Shown here: piece by piece, positions 23,948 through 35,272 of the stretch
How the letters are laid out: each line of letters opens with the position of its first letter
Position numbering within the stretch: position 1 is the first letter of the stretch
DNA from: Trematomus loennbergii
Taxonomy: Eukaryota > Chordata > Actinopteri > Perciformes > Nototheniidae
Direction: 5' to 3'
Length of the DNA stretch: 64,000 nt
NCBI GenBank assembly: GCA_012861695.1
Contig: JAAOOA010000116.1
Span: 24,996,802 to 25,060,801, forward strand
Made by a program: the position numbers and the translations under genes
The notes under the pieces: generated by a model
Databases searched by the model: none
What the model was told of the DNA's origin: nothing
What the model saw: the letters and a program-made list of their open reading frames with translations, nothing else

Positions 23948-25380
23948 GGCTCTGGTGGCTGAACAGGAGCAAATCCCATTCAGTGTTGGTATAGAGGCTA
24001 CTGCCTGAATATTCTTCATGAAAGGCAGATTTTCCTATAAATAAAATAATATTTTATCCTAAATATCTTGGTTTCTTCTTTTCTAAGGTTACGTTGTTCT
24101 GTTGACTTATAATACACTTCAGTAAATAGTTATAATTTATTCAAGATAATCAGCAAAACTGAGCAAATAAGTTACTCGAGCCTAATTAATTCTCATCACA
24201 AATAAGAGATGATCACTGGCATTGGGTAGAGACATAGCATCATCATTTTAAAAAGTGACATTTAAACTAACTTCTGTTTCATCTCTGCCATGAAAACTAG
24301 TAGTACTACTGTAGGTCTCTAATTGAGCATGATGCTGTTATGTGGCACACCTCTATCTGTAAGGTGAGAGTCAGTTGGGTAACCTAAGAAAAGAAAAACA
24401 GAGTAGAATCCTACGCTAATGCCTTTAAAATGTACCTGTCAATCCTAATATTCTATAGTCCTGATATTATTAGAAAACCAATGAGTTAAGTTAGCTTGTC
24501 TATGTGACAAACAGCTAATCTATCCTGACATTGTTGCACAGTATTATACTTAGCCCTAAGTAAACAGGGTGGTAGCCAAGATTGTATTAATACTTGTCAA
24601 AAAAATAACACAACACTTAAAATGCAACATGTGTAATCGTAGAATGTAGCTCATCCTTCAGCTATAAGACGATTGATAAAAGGCCTAGGATTGGTCAGTT
24701 TACCGGAATAGCCATTTAAGTACATTTAAAGTAAAGAGTTAACATTTCTATGGCAACAAGCACCTTCTTTGCACATTTTCAGTTTACTCTGCCACAATAA
24801 ATGAACAAATCTTACATCTCACTTCAGAATTTTAACATGTAAGATATCATTTAAGTCTTGTTGACTTTGTGGTCACGTGTGGTGAAATAATTGAAAGATT
24901 AGGACTGTGCTTAGGAGCATTCCTCAGGCCAGACACTTTGTTGTCACACAGTGAGCTCATCAGGTTGTTGTGTCTGTCACCAGTCTAATGTTGTCACCAG
25001 AATAAGCCACTGTAACCAATTCATCCAGACACATCATCAGCTCATAATCGCTTTGCGTTTATTTTTAGCAATTGTTCCTAAGGTGTGTCTCCGGCTAACA
25101 GCATTCAATTAAAAACACACAGCTAGGTGTGGGTTGTGAATTCCTGAGGTCTGAATCACTCTCTCATACCCTACAGTCATTCTGAACCACAGCCTCCAAC
25201 GGCAGCCAAGGCATTAGCATCGCTGCGTCTATCCTTAGCGGTAGGCGGTGTTAAGTAGCTTTTTTTGTCTTATAACAGATGTGCTTTAATATATTTCCAG
25301 AGCAAGAGGAGGTGTCAAAGTGCAATCTAGCTTCTCTTAACCTGAATTCCTCAGATATTTAAAAAGGTAACATATATACT
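23948..25380. other. Gene-free stretch with one dispersed repeat fragment
   Basis: The segment at 24050-24125 is related to 6222-6300. No exon is recognised elsewhere. Confidence 0.45.
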
Positions 25381-25477
25381 GAAATGACTGAAAACGTTGA
25401 CTTTAATTAAATGTGTTATGCCAGCAGATTTCACAACTGTATTAGGTTAGTTGAAAGCAATCATTTTGCGTTTGAAT

Positions 25478-26609
25478 TAGTGTCAATTTCGTTGACTAAA
25501 ACTATGACGAAATATGTTCGTCAACGACCTTTTTATCCATGACGAAAACGAGACGATGACGAGACGGCACCGACGGCAGTAAACAATAACTGTAACGAAA
25601 TCATCATGCAATATCGTTGACGAAAAGTGACGAGATGAAAATGTAGTTTACTAAATAAAAACTATGCCAAAATCTCTCTTTACTTTCGTTGACGAAAAAT
25701 GAGGAGACGAAATATTATCAAAGACAACGTTACATGTCTGATAGTCAGTTTTTCTCCAAGCAGTTCATTTCCGGTGCTGCGGCTGGGTGCAGCAGCTGTG
25801 TGTCTGTGCCGCGCGCGGCGGTACATTTGAAATACACCGGGCAGCGGCACACTGTGAACTGTCAGGAAGACTCGGGTCTAACTCATGGTCTAACTAACCT
25901 TATTTAACAGAAAATAAAATGGCAACAACAGGGATTGGGAGCAGTGGTCGCACTCGCGTTAACCGAATACCCCCCTGTCAGCGCGAGTGAGTGATATATT
26001 GTGCACTCAACGGGTAATAATGGATTATGACGGAAATGTTACGATCCTGTCTGTCAAAATGACTGACAACGAAAAAGTATAAAGCCACCACTGCTTGGGA
26101 GAAATAAACAATGTGATATTTGGACCCATTTTCGCTACAATGAGGCTGAGAAAAAAGCGAATGCATTGTTTTATCAGAAGGGAAGCAATGTGGCCATAAC
26201 ACAGCTGGTAAAAACACCACAAACCTGACCAGATACTCTCTGCAAAGCTGCATTCTTAATCATTCAACCTGTGTTTTTCATCAAATAAGGACAAGATATA
26301 ATCTTATTGTGAAATAAATTTGACTAAAATGACAAATTATTGGTTTTGGCTAGTCTAGTTTGACTGAAATGTTCTATATAATCTGATGACTAAAAAAGAC
26401 TCAACAGTTTTCATTGACAAAAAGTAGACTAAAATAATTAGTTTTCTTCGACTAAAATAAGACTAAAATGCTCAGACTTTTAGTCGACTAAAACTTGACT
26501 AAATAAAAACAGGATGAAGGTGACTAAATATGACTAAAACGAAAAAGGAAATTTAACACAGGACTAAGACTAAAACTAAATAAAAAAATAGCTGACGAAA
26601 TTAACACTA
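25478..26609. mobile_element. hAT element with TAGTGT...ACACTA ends
   Basis: The left end TAGTGTCAATTTCGT mirrors the right end ACGAAATTAACACTA. The 8-bp repeat GTTTGAAT flanks it at 25470-25477 and 26610-26617, exactly the hAT signature. Subterminal regions are rich in GACTAAAA and GACGAAA words on both sides, a probable transposase-binding array. The interior keeps a remnant of a BED zinc-finger coding segment at about 26110-26215. At 1.13 kb it is a deleted derivative and not autonomous. Confidence 0.9.
26110..26215 (+). pseudogene. Relict BED-type zinc-finger coding segment of a hAT transposase
   Basis: One frame reads FRYNEAEKK. After a one-base frame shift, the next reads KSECIVLSEGKQCGHNTAGK followed by NTTNLTRY. 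The order aromatic-x-aromatic, Cys-x-x-x..., CGH, GKNTTNL is that of the N-terminal BED DNA-binding finger of hAT transposases. The second cysteine and GKNTTNL are clear. The terminal histidine pair is lost, and stops follow. It is too short and broken to be functional, but it supports the hAT assignment of the surrounding element. Confidence 0.65.
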
Positions 26610-26734
26610 GTTTGAATAAAAAAACGTTAGGTTCCACTTAATATTATTGCTTTCAGCTAACCTATTACAGTTATGTGAAATTTGTTGACATAATACATTT
26701 AATTAAAGTCAACGTTTCAGTTTTTTCAGTAATC

Positions 26735-28033
26735 AGGCAGGAAGGTGAGCAGGGCTGACTCCACAGCTCCTCTCAATCCAATTGGTACTTAAGAGCAGTT
26801 ATGTAGGTTTGTATGTTTCATTTAGATGTTCTTTTATCTTCTGAGACCTTTGTGAAAGAGCTGTACCTCTCTGAAGGCTCACTGTGTGCTTTAGAGAGAT
26901 GCTGTACATGCAGAAGATGAATAAGACGAGTTGTTGAACTCTGTGCCGCTAACAGAGGCTTTTCCCTCCATCTCTTTCCCTCTCTTCTCATTATTTCTCA
27001 GACAACCTCATTTAACTGTTCTGCCGCTCCATCAACAGCGAGTCGAGGCGTTTTTTTCTGTCTCCGTCCATACATCACCATCAGCCATTAAACACACTAG
27101 ATCGCTGCACAACACATTTCCTCTGCAGCCATAATGCACTTGGCTTGGCGGGAGATGCCACATTGTCCCCCCTGACGGCCACATTATCTCACAACATTAC
27201 ACACAAATACACACACACATCAATGAAACCAACAATCGCTAAGAGATGGATGCATCCGTTCCCGATCACATTTCTTCCATGTGTGATAAATGCTTTTCCT
27301 TTTTGCCCATTTCCCCCTCTTTCATTTCCAGATCATTTGTTTCCAAAGGCACAGAATGACTTCTGTTTCTGACATGTCTGTGGGTAATTGGATTCAAAAG
27401 TGACATCTCTTTTTCAGGAGTGAAAGACTTAGAGCAATTTGTTCTGTCTTTGCAAAGGGTGGCGTCATCGATGTGCCAAGGACATGTGAGGGAACTGAAA
27501 ACACATCAGACAGAAGAACCTCCTTATGAACTAATGAGGAGAGCCGTTTGTGTATCACTAGGTGTCAAAGAAGGAAGTTCACAAAGGAAACAAAGCACAG
27601 TTTGAGGATTTACATCTCATAAGGGTTGCACAGTTTTTTAAGTGTTTGTTCATTTATGGCAGGGCCGTCTTTGAAAATAAAAACATGTTTCTGTCATTGT
27701 GTCAGGTTTACACTTAAATATATATATGCTTGATTCTGATTGGTCAATTTAAACATGTCAGAGGTTGTTAATTGTCGCTAACAGACCGCTGCTAAGAAGT
27801 AAAGACTTTGCTAAGGACGATCAAGGAGTCATTCCACTCCACAGAAAGAAGTCCGGTCAATTTAACGTTAACAAACATTAGTTTTCCTCCATTAGAAAAC
27901 ACCATAGAATACTTTTCAAATATTCATTTTATATTTGAGGAGGGCATTCCACTATGGATCCATGATGGCTAAACTGTCCCCAGTAAAAGAAAAAGAAAAA
28001 GAGAACAAGAGAATGAAAGAGGTTAAAGGACAG
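26735..28033. other. Gene-free stretch
   Basis: No exon is recognised. Pyrimidine-rich tracts lie near 26960-27000 and 27290-27330. The frames (up to 75 codons) are unremarkable. Confidence 0.4.
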
Positions 28034-28425
28034 AGAGCTGGACGTCAGAGAAAACAACAGAAGAAGACAGACAGGAAGTAAACACTAAAGGGAACAGCAG
28101 AAGAAGAAGAAAGACAGGAAGTAAACACTAAAGGGAACAGCGCAAGAAGACAGACAGGAAGTAAACACTAAAGGGAACAGCAGAAGAAGAAGAAAGACAG
28201 GAAGTAAACACTAAAGGGAACAGCAGAAGAAGAAGAAAGACAGGAAGTAAACACTAAAGGGAACAGCGCAAGAAGACAGACAGGAAGTAAACACTAAAGG
28301 GAACAGCAGAAGAAGAAAGGCAGGAAGTAAACACTAAAGGGAACAGCGGAAGAAGACAGACAGGAAGTAAACACTAAAGGGAACAGCAGAAGAATAAAGA
28401 CAGGAAGTAAACACTAATGGTAACA
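28034..28425. repeat. Minisatellite with a unit of about 41 bp, nine copies
   Basis: The core CAGGAAGTAAACACTAA recurs nine times, starting near 28072, 28114, 28155, 28197, 28241, 28281, 28321, 28361 and 28401. Spacers are AG-rich (GGGAACAGCAGAAGAAGAAG or GGGAACAGCGCAAGAAGACA). Two spacer types alternate irregularly, so unit length varies from about 38 to 44 bp. The plus strand is strongly purine-rich, which could favour triplex or R-loop formation. No coding frame is maintained. Confidence 0.93.
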
Positions 28426-29215
28426 CAGTATGGGCTGTGAGAAAATGTGAAAAGACTTGGACAGTTACAGCAAACCTCGATTAAGTTACGTTACTGGTGC
28501 TGCAGTTCCATCCATTAGTACACAGCGGAATGGACTATTGTATTGGAGTGGAAGCATTTAGATAATTTTGAAATCAATAAAATCATTTCTAATCAACATG
28601 TTAAGTCAAATTGTTGGTCAGTAGCCGAACACCGATATCGTAATTAGGATCCCAACACTAAGCTGATACACATTGATACCAACTATGGTTTAAAAACATT
28701 GCTACATGTTTTCGGTTAATAATTCTACTTTAAAACATTTCAGAATGCCTTTCAACAGCTCACATACATAGAGAGATCAATAGCTGCAATAAGAACACAC
28801 GTTCTCCATTACACATATTAGCAGGTCAGGACAGGTGGCCACTGGTATCTCTGCCTACTGTTGTTGTCCGTCTGAACAAAACCATCAGCCTTGAAAGAAG
28901 AAGTGACACGGTATGATGCAGTTCTGATCACTAAAGCCTCCTGTGTGTGAGGGAACAAACGAAAATAAATGCATTATACTGTGTGCATGGGTAGTCCTTT
29001 TCTTTGGTAGAATTCAGTTTTGACCTGAAACCAATCACCTTGCATGTGCATACATAGAAAGTTGGACTACAAATAATCTGCAGTGTCTGAGGTAAGATAC
29101 AGAACATAATCACATAATTGGATAGTTGAAGTGTCATATTCTAAATTGTATGGCAACAAGCGCATTGCTCTCTTCCCTCCAGTAAAGCTGCCGGGAATAA
29201 GGACATTTTTTTGGG
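28426..29215. other. Gene-free stretch
   Basis: No exon or clear repeat family is recognised. Confidence 0.4.
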
Positions 29216-29260
29216 CAGCCGCAGTGCAGCCGCAGTGCAGCCGCAGTGCAGCCGCAGTGC
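29216..29260. repeat. Four copies of an 11-bp unit
   Basis: GCAGCCGCAGT is repeated four times and ends in GCAGCGCGGC. It lies just upstream of the hAT-related segment and may be its subterminal repeat region. Confidence 0.9.
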
Positions 29261-29340
29261 AGCGCGGCTGCCAAAACAATCTCCAATATCAACCTAAGAG
29301 CTTGTGCCTCTTCGGGGGTGCTAACACTTAACCATAAACT

Positions 29341-29600
29341 TTATCGTTTACTTTCTCCGTCTTTATATGTAGATATTACTTTTCTCCGTTAATCTCCGTC
29401 ACGTTGTTTCCATAGCAACAACAACTTCCTGTCAACAGCGCTACCTCTCCTTCAAATAAAAGCATGTCCATACAAAATAGAAAGCCAAGCCAAATTACAC
29501 TTAAGACATATACAACTGCGACGAAAGTAACAAACACAATGCAATATCCTTTTCAATTTCAAAGAACACAAATTGGGTTAGATACATTAACAAATAACTA
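29341..29600. mobile_element. Partial relative of the outer hAT element (951-5514), unoccupied at the inner site
   Basis: The segment with TTTCCATAGCAACAACAACT, AGCATGTC, ACTGCGACGAAAGTAACAAA and TTTCAATTTCAAAGAACACA closely matches 4090-4209 joined directly to 5292-5333. At 29541-29548 there is a single GCAATATC where the other copy has a 1082-bp element and two GCAATATC. The element borders are not clear, so only the shared part is marked. Confidence 0.8.
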
Positions 29601-30080
29601 TAAAACAACAATACTGTAGAATAACAAAATGAATGCCGTGAATAAACCGAAATGCACGTGTTGAAGCGGATCGCTGCTGATTATTAAGTTTTATAGGCAT
29701 AAGCATAGATCAATATTAACAAACGTAAAATCCTACATTTCCTATAATGCAATTGAATAGCCTTCATTATTTTAACATGTACAAGGTGGTCCAATGAGAG
29801 CAGTTCACCTTCTTTTGCATTGCAAAAAAAAAGAGAGAAAGGCTAAAATCCAACTACAAAATCGACTCTTTTATGATGCGATCACACTAGCTGCAATGCC
29901 AAATCAGGCCAAGGGCCTAAGTTGCACACCAATCTTCAAACTTCATTTTGACCTCAACTACACTTTTGCGGACTACTCCTGCAACGTTTGGATGCTTTGG
30001 ATTCACAAAAACGCGCCATAGTCACACTCAAACACACAGACAAACTTTTTTTGAAGAGCGTAAATTTGGTATTTTTTCCC
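29601..30080. other. Sequence possibly belonging to the hAT relative
   Basis: No exon is recognised. The two short frames near 29794-30166 run into the next TTAA element and are unlikely to be real. Confidence 0.35.
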
Positions 30081-30084
30081 TTAA

Positions 30085-31227
30085 AGTGGACCTATTATGC
30101 TATATTGGAAACATATATTGTAGGGCCATACCTATACAAAACATGTCTGTAAAGTGTTTTGCTTAAAATACCAAACAGATCACCCATTGTAGCCATGCCT
30201 CATACTGCTCATACCCCTCTTTTGCAGCCCTGTTGCAAACAGGCTGATTCTGCTTCTAGCCACGCCCCTTTGTAGCGTCACGCAGCTTTCCCTGCTACCG
30301 GGAGAAACTCAGCTAAACGCTGCGGTGATTAAATGCCATGTTATGCTCCTAACCACTTCAATCTTTATTTCTGAAACAGTATGGAGCTCAAACCTTTCTC
30401 TCACACAGGGTTTACCACAAGGACATTACGTTACACATATTCTCTCCAGTAGCCTACAGCGTTAGCTCCATGGCTAGCTCTGGTGTTAGCATGCTTGCTA
30501 ATATAAACACACAGCATATTACTCCCAAAACACGCTGCGAATTGTTTCTGATACAGCACATAGCTTGACATGTTCTTTCTTAAGTGTTTACTGCTAGAAC
30601 AGTGCCATTATTATATATATACCAACTTTACTCTAAGCCTCCAGCAGACATCCTGCTGAATACACAGACTTTGAGGTTGGGACGTGTCACGTGTGCCGGA
30701 GACTATAGGATGGGACGTGTCATGTGTGCCGGAGACGATAGGTTGGGACGTGTTATGTGTGCCGGAGACTATAGGATGGGACGTGTCCACGTGTGCCGGG
30801 AGACCATAGTTGGGACGTGTCACGGTGCCGGAGACTATAGGATGGGACGTGTCACGTGTGCCGGAGACGATAGGTTGGGACGTGTCACGTGTGCCGGAGA
30901 CTATAGGATGGGACGTGTCACGTGTGCCGGAGACCATAGGTTGGGACGTGTCACGTGTGCCGGAGACTATAGGATGGGACGTGTCACGTGTGCCGGAGAC
31001 GATAGGTTGGGACGTGTCACGTCGGCCGGATGTCGCCAATGACGTTATAGGAGCGAAAATTCTGGATCTGCTTGTTAGCATCCCCCTTTTCTTTCTTTTT
31101 TGAGACGTGGGTATCGAAAAGAGAGAGGGTTTTGTTTTCTGACACTTTGTGAGTTCCCTGACACACCGGGGACACATATTTATGTATAAAAGACATAAAA
31201 AAGTGCATTTTGCATAATAGGTCCCCT
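30085..31227. mobile_element. TTAA-flanked element carrying a 33-bp minisatellite
   Basis: The ends are AGTGGACCTATTATGC at the left and GCATAATAGGTCCCCT at the right, with TTAA at 30081-30084 and 31228-31231. The same GGACCTATTATGC terminus occurs in family B (for example 41638), so the two share terminal sequences while their bodies differ. A piggyBac-like origin is inferred from TTAA. The interior is dominated by the array at 30678-31032. No transposase is visible. Confidence 0.87.
30678..31032. repeat. 33-bp minisatellite, about 11 units in a 66-bp higher-order pattern
   Basis: Units read GGATGGGACGTGTCACGTGT then GCCGGAGACNATA. They alternate between GGATGGG and GGTTGGG starts, and between ACTATA and ACGATA or ACCATA endings, so the repeating block is mostly a dimer of 66 bp. 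Many units contain the palindrome CACGTG (an E-box core). Because 33 is a multiple of three and the unit lacks stops in several frames, both strands show long open frames with 11-residue repeats. I regard these as artefacts. Confidence 0.95.
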
Positions 31228-31231
31228 TTAA

Positions 31232-33489
31232 CACGAGATGAGAATCAGAGTGAGAGATTTTTGGAGATAAGGCTACTGCAAATTAATTGATACATCTGCA
31301 TTGAAATGACACAGCATTATCCCTAAGACAGAGCCCTGATGCACACCTTCACATATCCAGAAGATACAGTAAGCATCTTTAAGAATAACCTTTATCCGTG
31401 GTACCATCATCTTTCAAACTCCATATCTCTTAAAGATTGAACTGTAGACTTTATTTGTTTGCATTTGTATCCCCTCGAAACCCAAACCGAGATAACCTTG
31501 GTGTATTTCTCTTCATATTTACACTGTATGTGTGTTTTAAAGGAGTACAGTTGTTGTGGTGTTTTTGGAATGTGCACACTTCAGCATTTCTTTTGTCTAC
31601 TTGTTTCTATTGATTTCAGGTTGAGTTTTTCTCCAAATTGTACCTGTACTTTTATAAAAGGAGGAACCAGTGAGAACATGCCATGATAAGAGCCATGTCC
31701 CCCAAGGCTTCTGACAAACACACATTCTTTGTACATCTAAATGAGGACTGTCAGTCTGTGACGGAGTAAGAGAGGTGAGGAGAGAAGAAGGAAGAGGGCA
31801 CTGAAAGATGTGTGCACACACTCACAGCTGTGTGCTTTTTGAGCGTGTGTGAGAAGCCTTGTGTTCAGAAGTCTTTGAAGAAGAAAGGCTCTTTTTAATG
31901 TATTAGTCTTTGCTGCCTCACGTCATTCTCACAAATACACTTCCAGCCCTGGAGCCATTCCTGTGATATCACAGCAATCTAGCTCACCTGCCTGTCCTTG
32001 CTCTGCTCTCCCTGGAAACGCTCCGTATGTGTCCTAGTTAAGCAGCGCTTCACTCCTGCTTCGCTTCATAAACTGACACTCCACCTCAAACCGATAAAAA
32101 GCCATCCCTGTCAGAGAGCTCATGCTGAAAGCTTCACTTGCTCCATCTTCTTTCACAATGAAAATGGTAAAAATGTGCAATTGGTGAAAGAAATGTAGCT
32201 CTGTTTGAGACTAGTTGGTGAGCATTAGCATCGTGCAGGTGGTGTTGACAGGTGTGTTTCGTCAGATTGTGAGTTTCCTTTCAGAGAGGGCTTACTGTCA
32301 CTCACTAAAGGTGAATACTGCATCATCACTGAATTCGAATTTTCAAACTATAAATAGTACATCAAACAGTGAAATCAAGAATCTGCATTAAGCCCATCCT
32401 AGGATCAGCAGCAAGGGGCAGCTAATATACAGGGTCCAGTGTGGGGGTGGGAGGAGCTTGTGGCAGCTTGGCGGTGTGCAGGAGGCAAAGGTCCAGATAC
32501 CACTTCACATTCGTACTTGGTCTGTTCAGTGACTTGAATTGACGATTTTTTCCAGAGCAAAGTCACTGATGATTTGCTGCCACCTAGTTATCCACTAAAG
32601 AGACAGCCGAAGCCACTCATTGGTATTAATTGTATACCTTTTAAAGCCATTATTGCCAGCTTTGCACATACTATCATATCTCTTTCCACCAGCATACTGC
32701 CATAGAACACTAGGCCAATGTAAAGCACAGAAACAAGGTCAGTTGATCTTTAGAGTGTGTACATCCATAGTTCCATCGATGAGATCTGGCCTGATTAGCG
32801 ACTTTCGAAACCACCGGTTAGCAGCCATTCCAAATATATGCGCAAACATAATTGATTGTACTGGGCGACTATTGTATCAATGGATGCAATCAATTGTCTT
32901 GTTTTTCTAGCACGTCAATTGGAACTTGTCAAGGGCAGGGCGGGTCATTACATTAAATGACTGCAGTTCATCCTTCATGAAACGACCTCTTCCACAGTTC
33001 AGCCGGCTCCATTTGAGTCCATGTTCCTAATATGGCTCATTCCCTGGCAGTAAATCCAAGCCATTTGGCCGTGTAAGCAGGTTAGAATAAATGTTAGGAA
33101 TGTGGTGAAAGCTATTTGACACAGGTCTGCTATTGTGATCCCAAAGAGAGGCTCCTCTGTCACTGGATAATGGGAAGCGCTGATGGTTTTCACAGCTATG
33201 AACTCACGCAGTGTTATTTGAGGGCTTTGTAATGTGTGAAACTCGCGGAATGTATGTTTCGCTGTGTCTGTGAAGGGCCTGGGATGTGTGAATAGCATTT
33301 TTTCAGTTGGTAATGCTATTGTTGAGCTCTGCTTTTGCTCATGTCAGGAATGGGCTACTTTTATTCTGCATTTTTTAACTAACTCAGACAAAATAGTCAC
33401 AGGAGGTGGCATTATAACAAATTAACAGCTAACAATTTAGTAGTTAAATGATCCACAACAAATTGTATAGGAGCTGTGTTTGAGGGGGG
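31232..33489. other. Gene-free 2.3-kb stretch
   Basis: I recognise no exon. A 99-codon minus-strand frame at 32999-33298 contains a hydrophobic stretch (IADLCQIAFTTFLTFILTCL) but no family match comes to mind. The interval is low in recognisable repeats, so it may be host intron or intergenic DNA. Confidence 0.45.
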
Positions 33490-33766
33490 ATTTTATTTTC
33501 AAGATTCAAGATTGCCTGCTAGACGGCAGCACACAGAACAGTTTGTTGCTGGGGTGATGGGGGTCTTTGATAATCCTGAGGGCTTTCTTCCTGAGCCGCT
33601 TGGAGTAAAGGTCCTCCATGGATGGCAGCTCCGTCCTGGTGATGTGCTGTGCAGTTTTCACCACCCTCTGTAAAGTCTTACGGTTGAGGACGGTGCAGCT
33701 GCCGTACCAGGCTGTGATGCAGCCAGGACAAAATGTCTCACCCAATAAAACCATCCAAGCAACCAA
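33490..33766 (-). pseudogene. LINE reverse-transcriptase C-terminal fragment
   Basis: The minus-strand frame contains GCITAWYGSCTVLNRKTLQR, then VVKTAQHI, LPSMEDLYSKRLRKKALRII and KDPHHPSNKLF. This is the end of a non-LTR retrotransposon polymerase frame of a type common in fish, and differs from the L2-like copies at 1.5 kb and 45 kb. The 5' break is near 33722, and the 3' tail (ATTCAAGATT) lies at about 33490-33510. Only about 75 codons remain, so it is dead. It stops a few bases from the left TTAA of family A copy 3. Confidence 0.82.
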
Positions 33767-33921
33767 TATGAATAAGCCCTTAAAGGGCCCATGTCATGCT
33801 TTTCCGGTTATTACCCGTCCCCTTGTGTGTTATGAAGGTTGTTATGCATGTAAACTGTGTGCAGAGTCACAAACCCTCAAAGTACACCCTGTAGCGAGTA
33901 AAACTCTAACACAGAAAATAC

Positions 33922-35164
33922 CAGAGGTGGGAGTAAGTCCTACATGTGCAAGTCATGAGCAAGTCTCAAGTCTTGACCTACAAGTATCAAGCAAGTCCCA
34001 AGTCACTGTGGTGAGAGTCAAGCAAGTCAAGTCAAGTCATTGCTCAGGTCAAGTCAAGTCAAGTCAAGTCATACGAAATTCTGATGAATAAGCCCAGTTT
34101 CCGCATTTAAATCAGTTAAAAGACAGTGGTTATGAAAATGGATTCAACCCACACTATGATCTTCATTGCATACACAGTTAATCATTTGAAATCTAATTTA
34201 GACCGATGACAATCATATTAGATTAATATTAACCCTAGAACTGCAGACAATATAGCTAGGATTTAAAACTCAGTTAATTGGGTTAATTTTGAAATGGCTT
34301 CAGTTTATCATCATAACAGATCAAAAAGTTCAGATTCATTTTACAATAAATCAAGGAATATGCACTTCTACAAACAAAAACAACATAATTAAAACATTTA
34401 AAGAAACTACTAAAAGTAGATGAACTACATTATTCAAAAGTTTACAGTAACTTCTGATAATAACACAGGGGAAATAAACGAGGCATCTTTTTCTCTCTCT
34501 CTCTCTCCCTCTCCTGACAGCCCGTCAGTATCGGGTTAGTCAAATGAATCCCTTGGCGGTTCTAGTGTTCATTTACCGTTTTCTCTTCTCTTTGCAATGC
34601 TTAATCGATTTGAAACCAAGTCTAACGTAGCTTAAACTTAACGTTAGCTTTCTAGCTAACACAACACATTCACGCACCTTTCTCTGTGGGTTTTTTTGTA
34701 GTGACGAATGAAGTTGGATGTTGTGGTGGTCTGTCACTGATCTTTATGCTGCAGACCCTGCATACCGCTGTTCTCTTCTTATAGCGTCATCGACAACATA
34801 ATCCTTGAATCCAAACTTGACTATTTGTGGAGTAACGCTAGCCGCTGCCATGTTAACTGACACTCCTGCGGTCTAGTGGGTTGCCAGGTTTGCGCGCACG
34901 GCGCTATAATCACCCTATCACATTTTTCACAAAAAAAACTAAACGTAATATCTCACTACAAAAACAAACGCAAATATTTAATTTTAAACAGTCAAGTCCT
35001 TTCAAGTCATCTGTCTCAAGCTTAAGTCAAGTCTCAAGTCATGAATACCAAGTCAAAGTCAAGTCAAGTCTTTTATCAATGTTAGTCAAGCAAGTCTCAA
35101 GTCAAAAAATATGCGACTCAAGTCTGACTCGAGTCAAGTCATGTGACTCGAGTCCCCACCTCTG
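33922..35164. mobile_element. hAT element rich in CAAGT/GACTC words, inserted in family A copy 3
   Basis: The 8-bp repeat GAAAATAC flanks it at 33914-33921 and 35165-35172. The ends are CAGAGGTGGG at the left and CCCCACCTCTG at the right. Family A copy 2 has one GAAAATAC at 11269-11276 and no insertion, which confirms the boundaries. Both subterminal regions (33950-34075 and 34990-35155) are dense arrays of CAAGTC and GACTCGAGTC words, which I infer to be transposase-binding sites. I recognise this as a common fish hAT-type family from its ends. No transposase frame is visible. Confidence 0.9.
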
Positions 35165-35220
35165 GAAAATACCTCCCCAAAATGCCTCGTTGGAGATACG
35201 TCATTGTCCATTTGATTCTT

Positions 35221-35272
35221 CCATTTCGTTCCGGGTACGGCATGATGTCAAGCCGTACCCGGAACGAAATGG
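35221..35272. repeat. Near-perfect 52-bp palindrome in family A copy 3
   Basis: Two 25-base arms surround TG, with a single mismatch near the loop. It matches the copy 2 hairpin at 11325-11356 except for a paired C-G to G-C change in the stem and outer extensions of about ten bases. Confidence 0.93.

Larger units (their letters stand above)
25381..26732. repeat. Old palindromic element split by a hAT insertion
   Basis: A left arm at 25381-25463 and a right arm at about 26645-26732 are complements over roughly 85 bases with scattered differences. Both contain AACGTTGACTTTAATTAAAT and a TAGGTTAG-TGAAAGCAAT block (or its complement). They directly flank the hAT element at 25478-26609. The simplest reading is that the hAT landed in the loop of an older foldback element. 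Confidence 0.75.

Noticed and set aside
28034..28425. A CRISPR-like array
   Set aside because: The spacers are not unique; they are variants of one AG-rich sequence in a eukaryotic minisatellite.
30584..31234. Frames of 152 (plus) and 207 (minus) codons with 11-residue repeats
   Set aside because: The 33-bp unit lacks stops in several frames, so both strands are open at once. There is no supporting start context, domain or splice evidence.
32999..33298. A 99-codon minus-strand frame with a hydrophobic segment
   Set aside because: No signal peptide or family match, and one hydrophobic stretch is expected by chance in AT-rich DNA.
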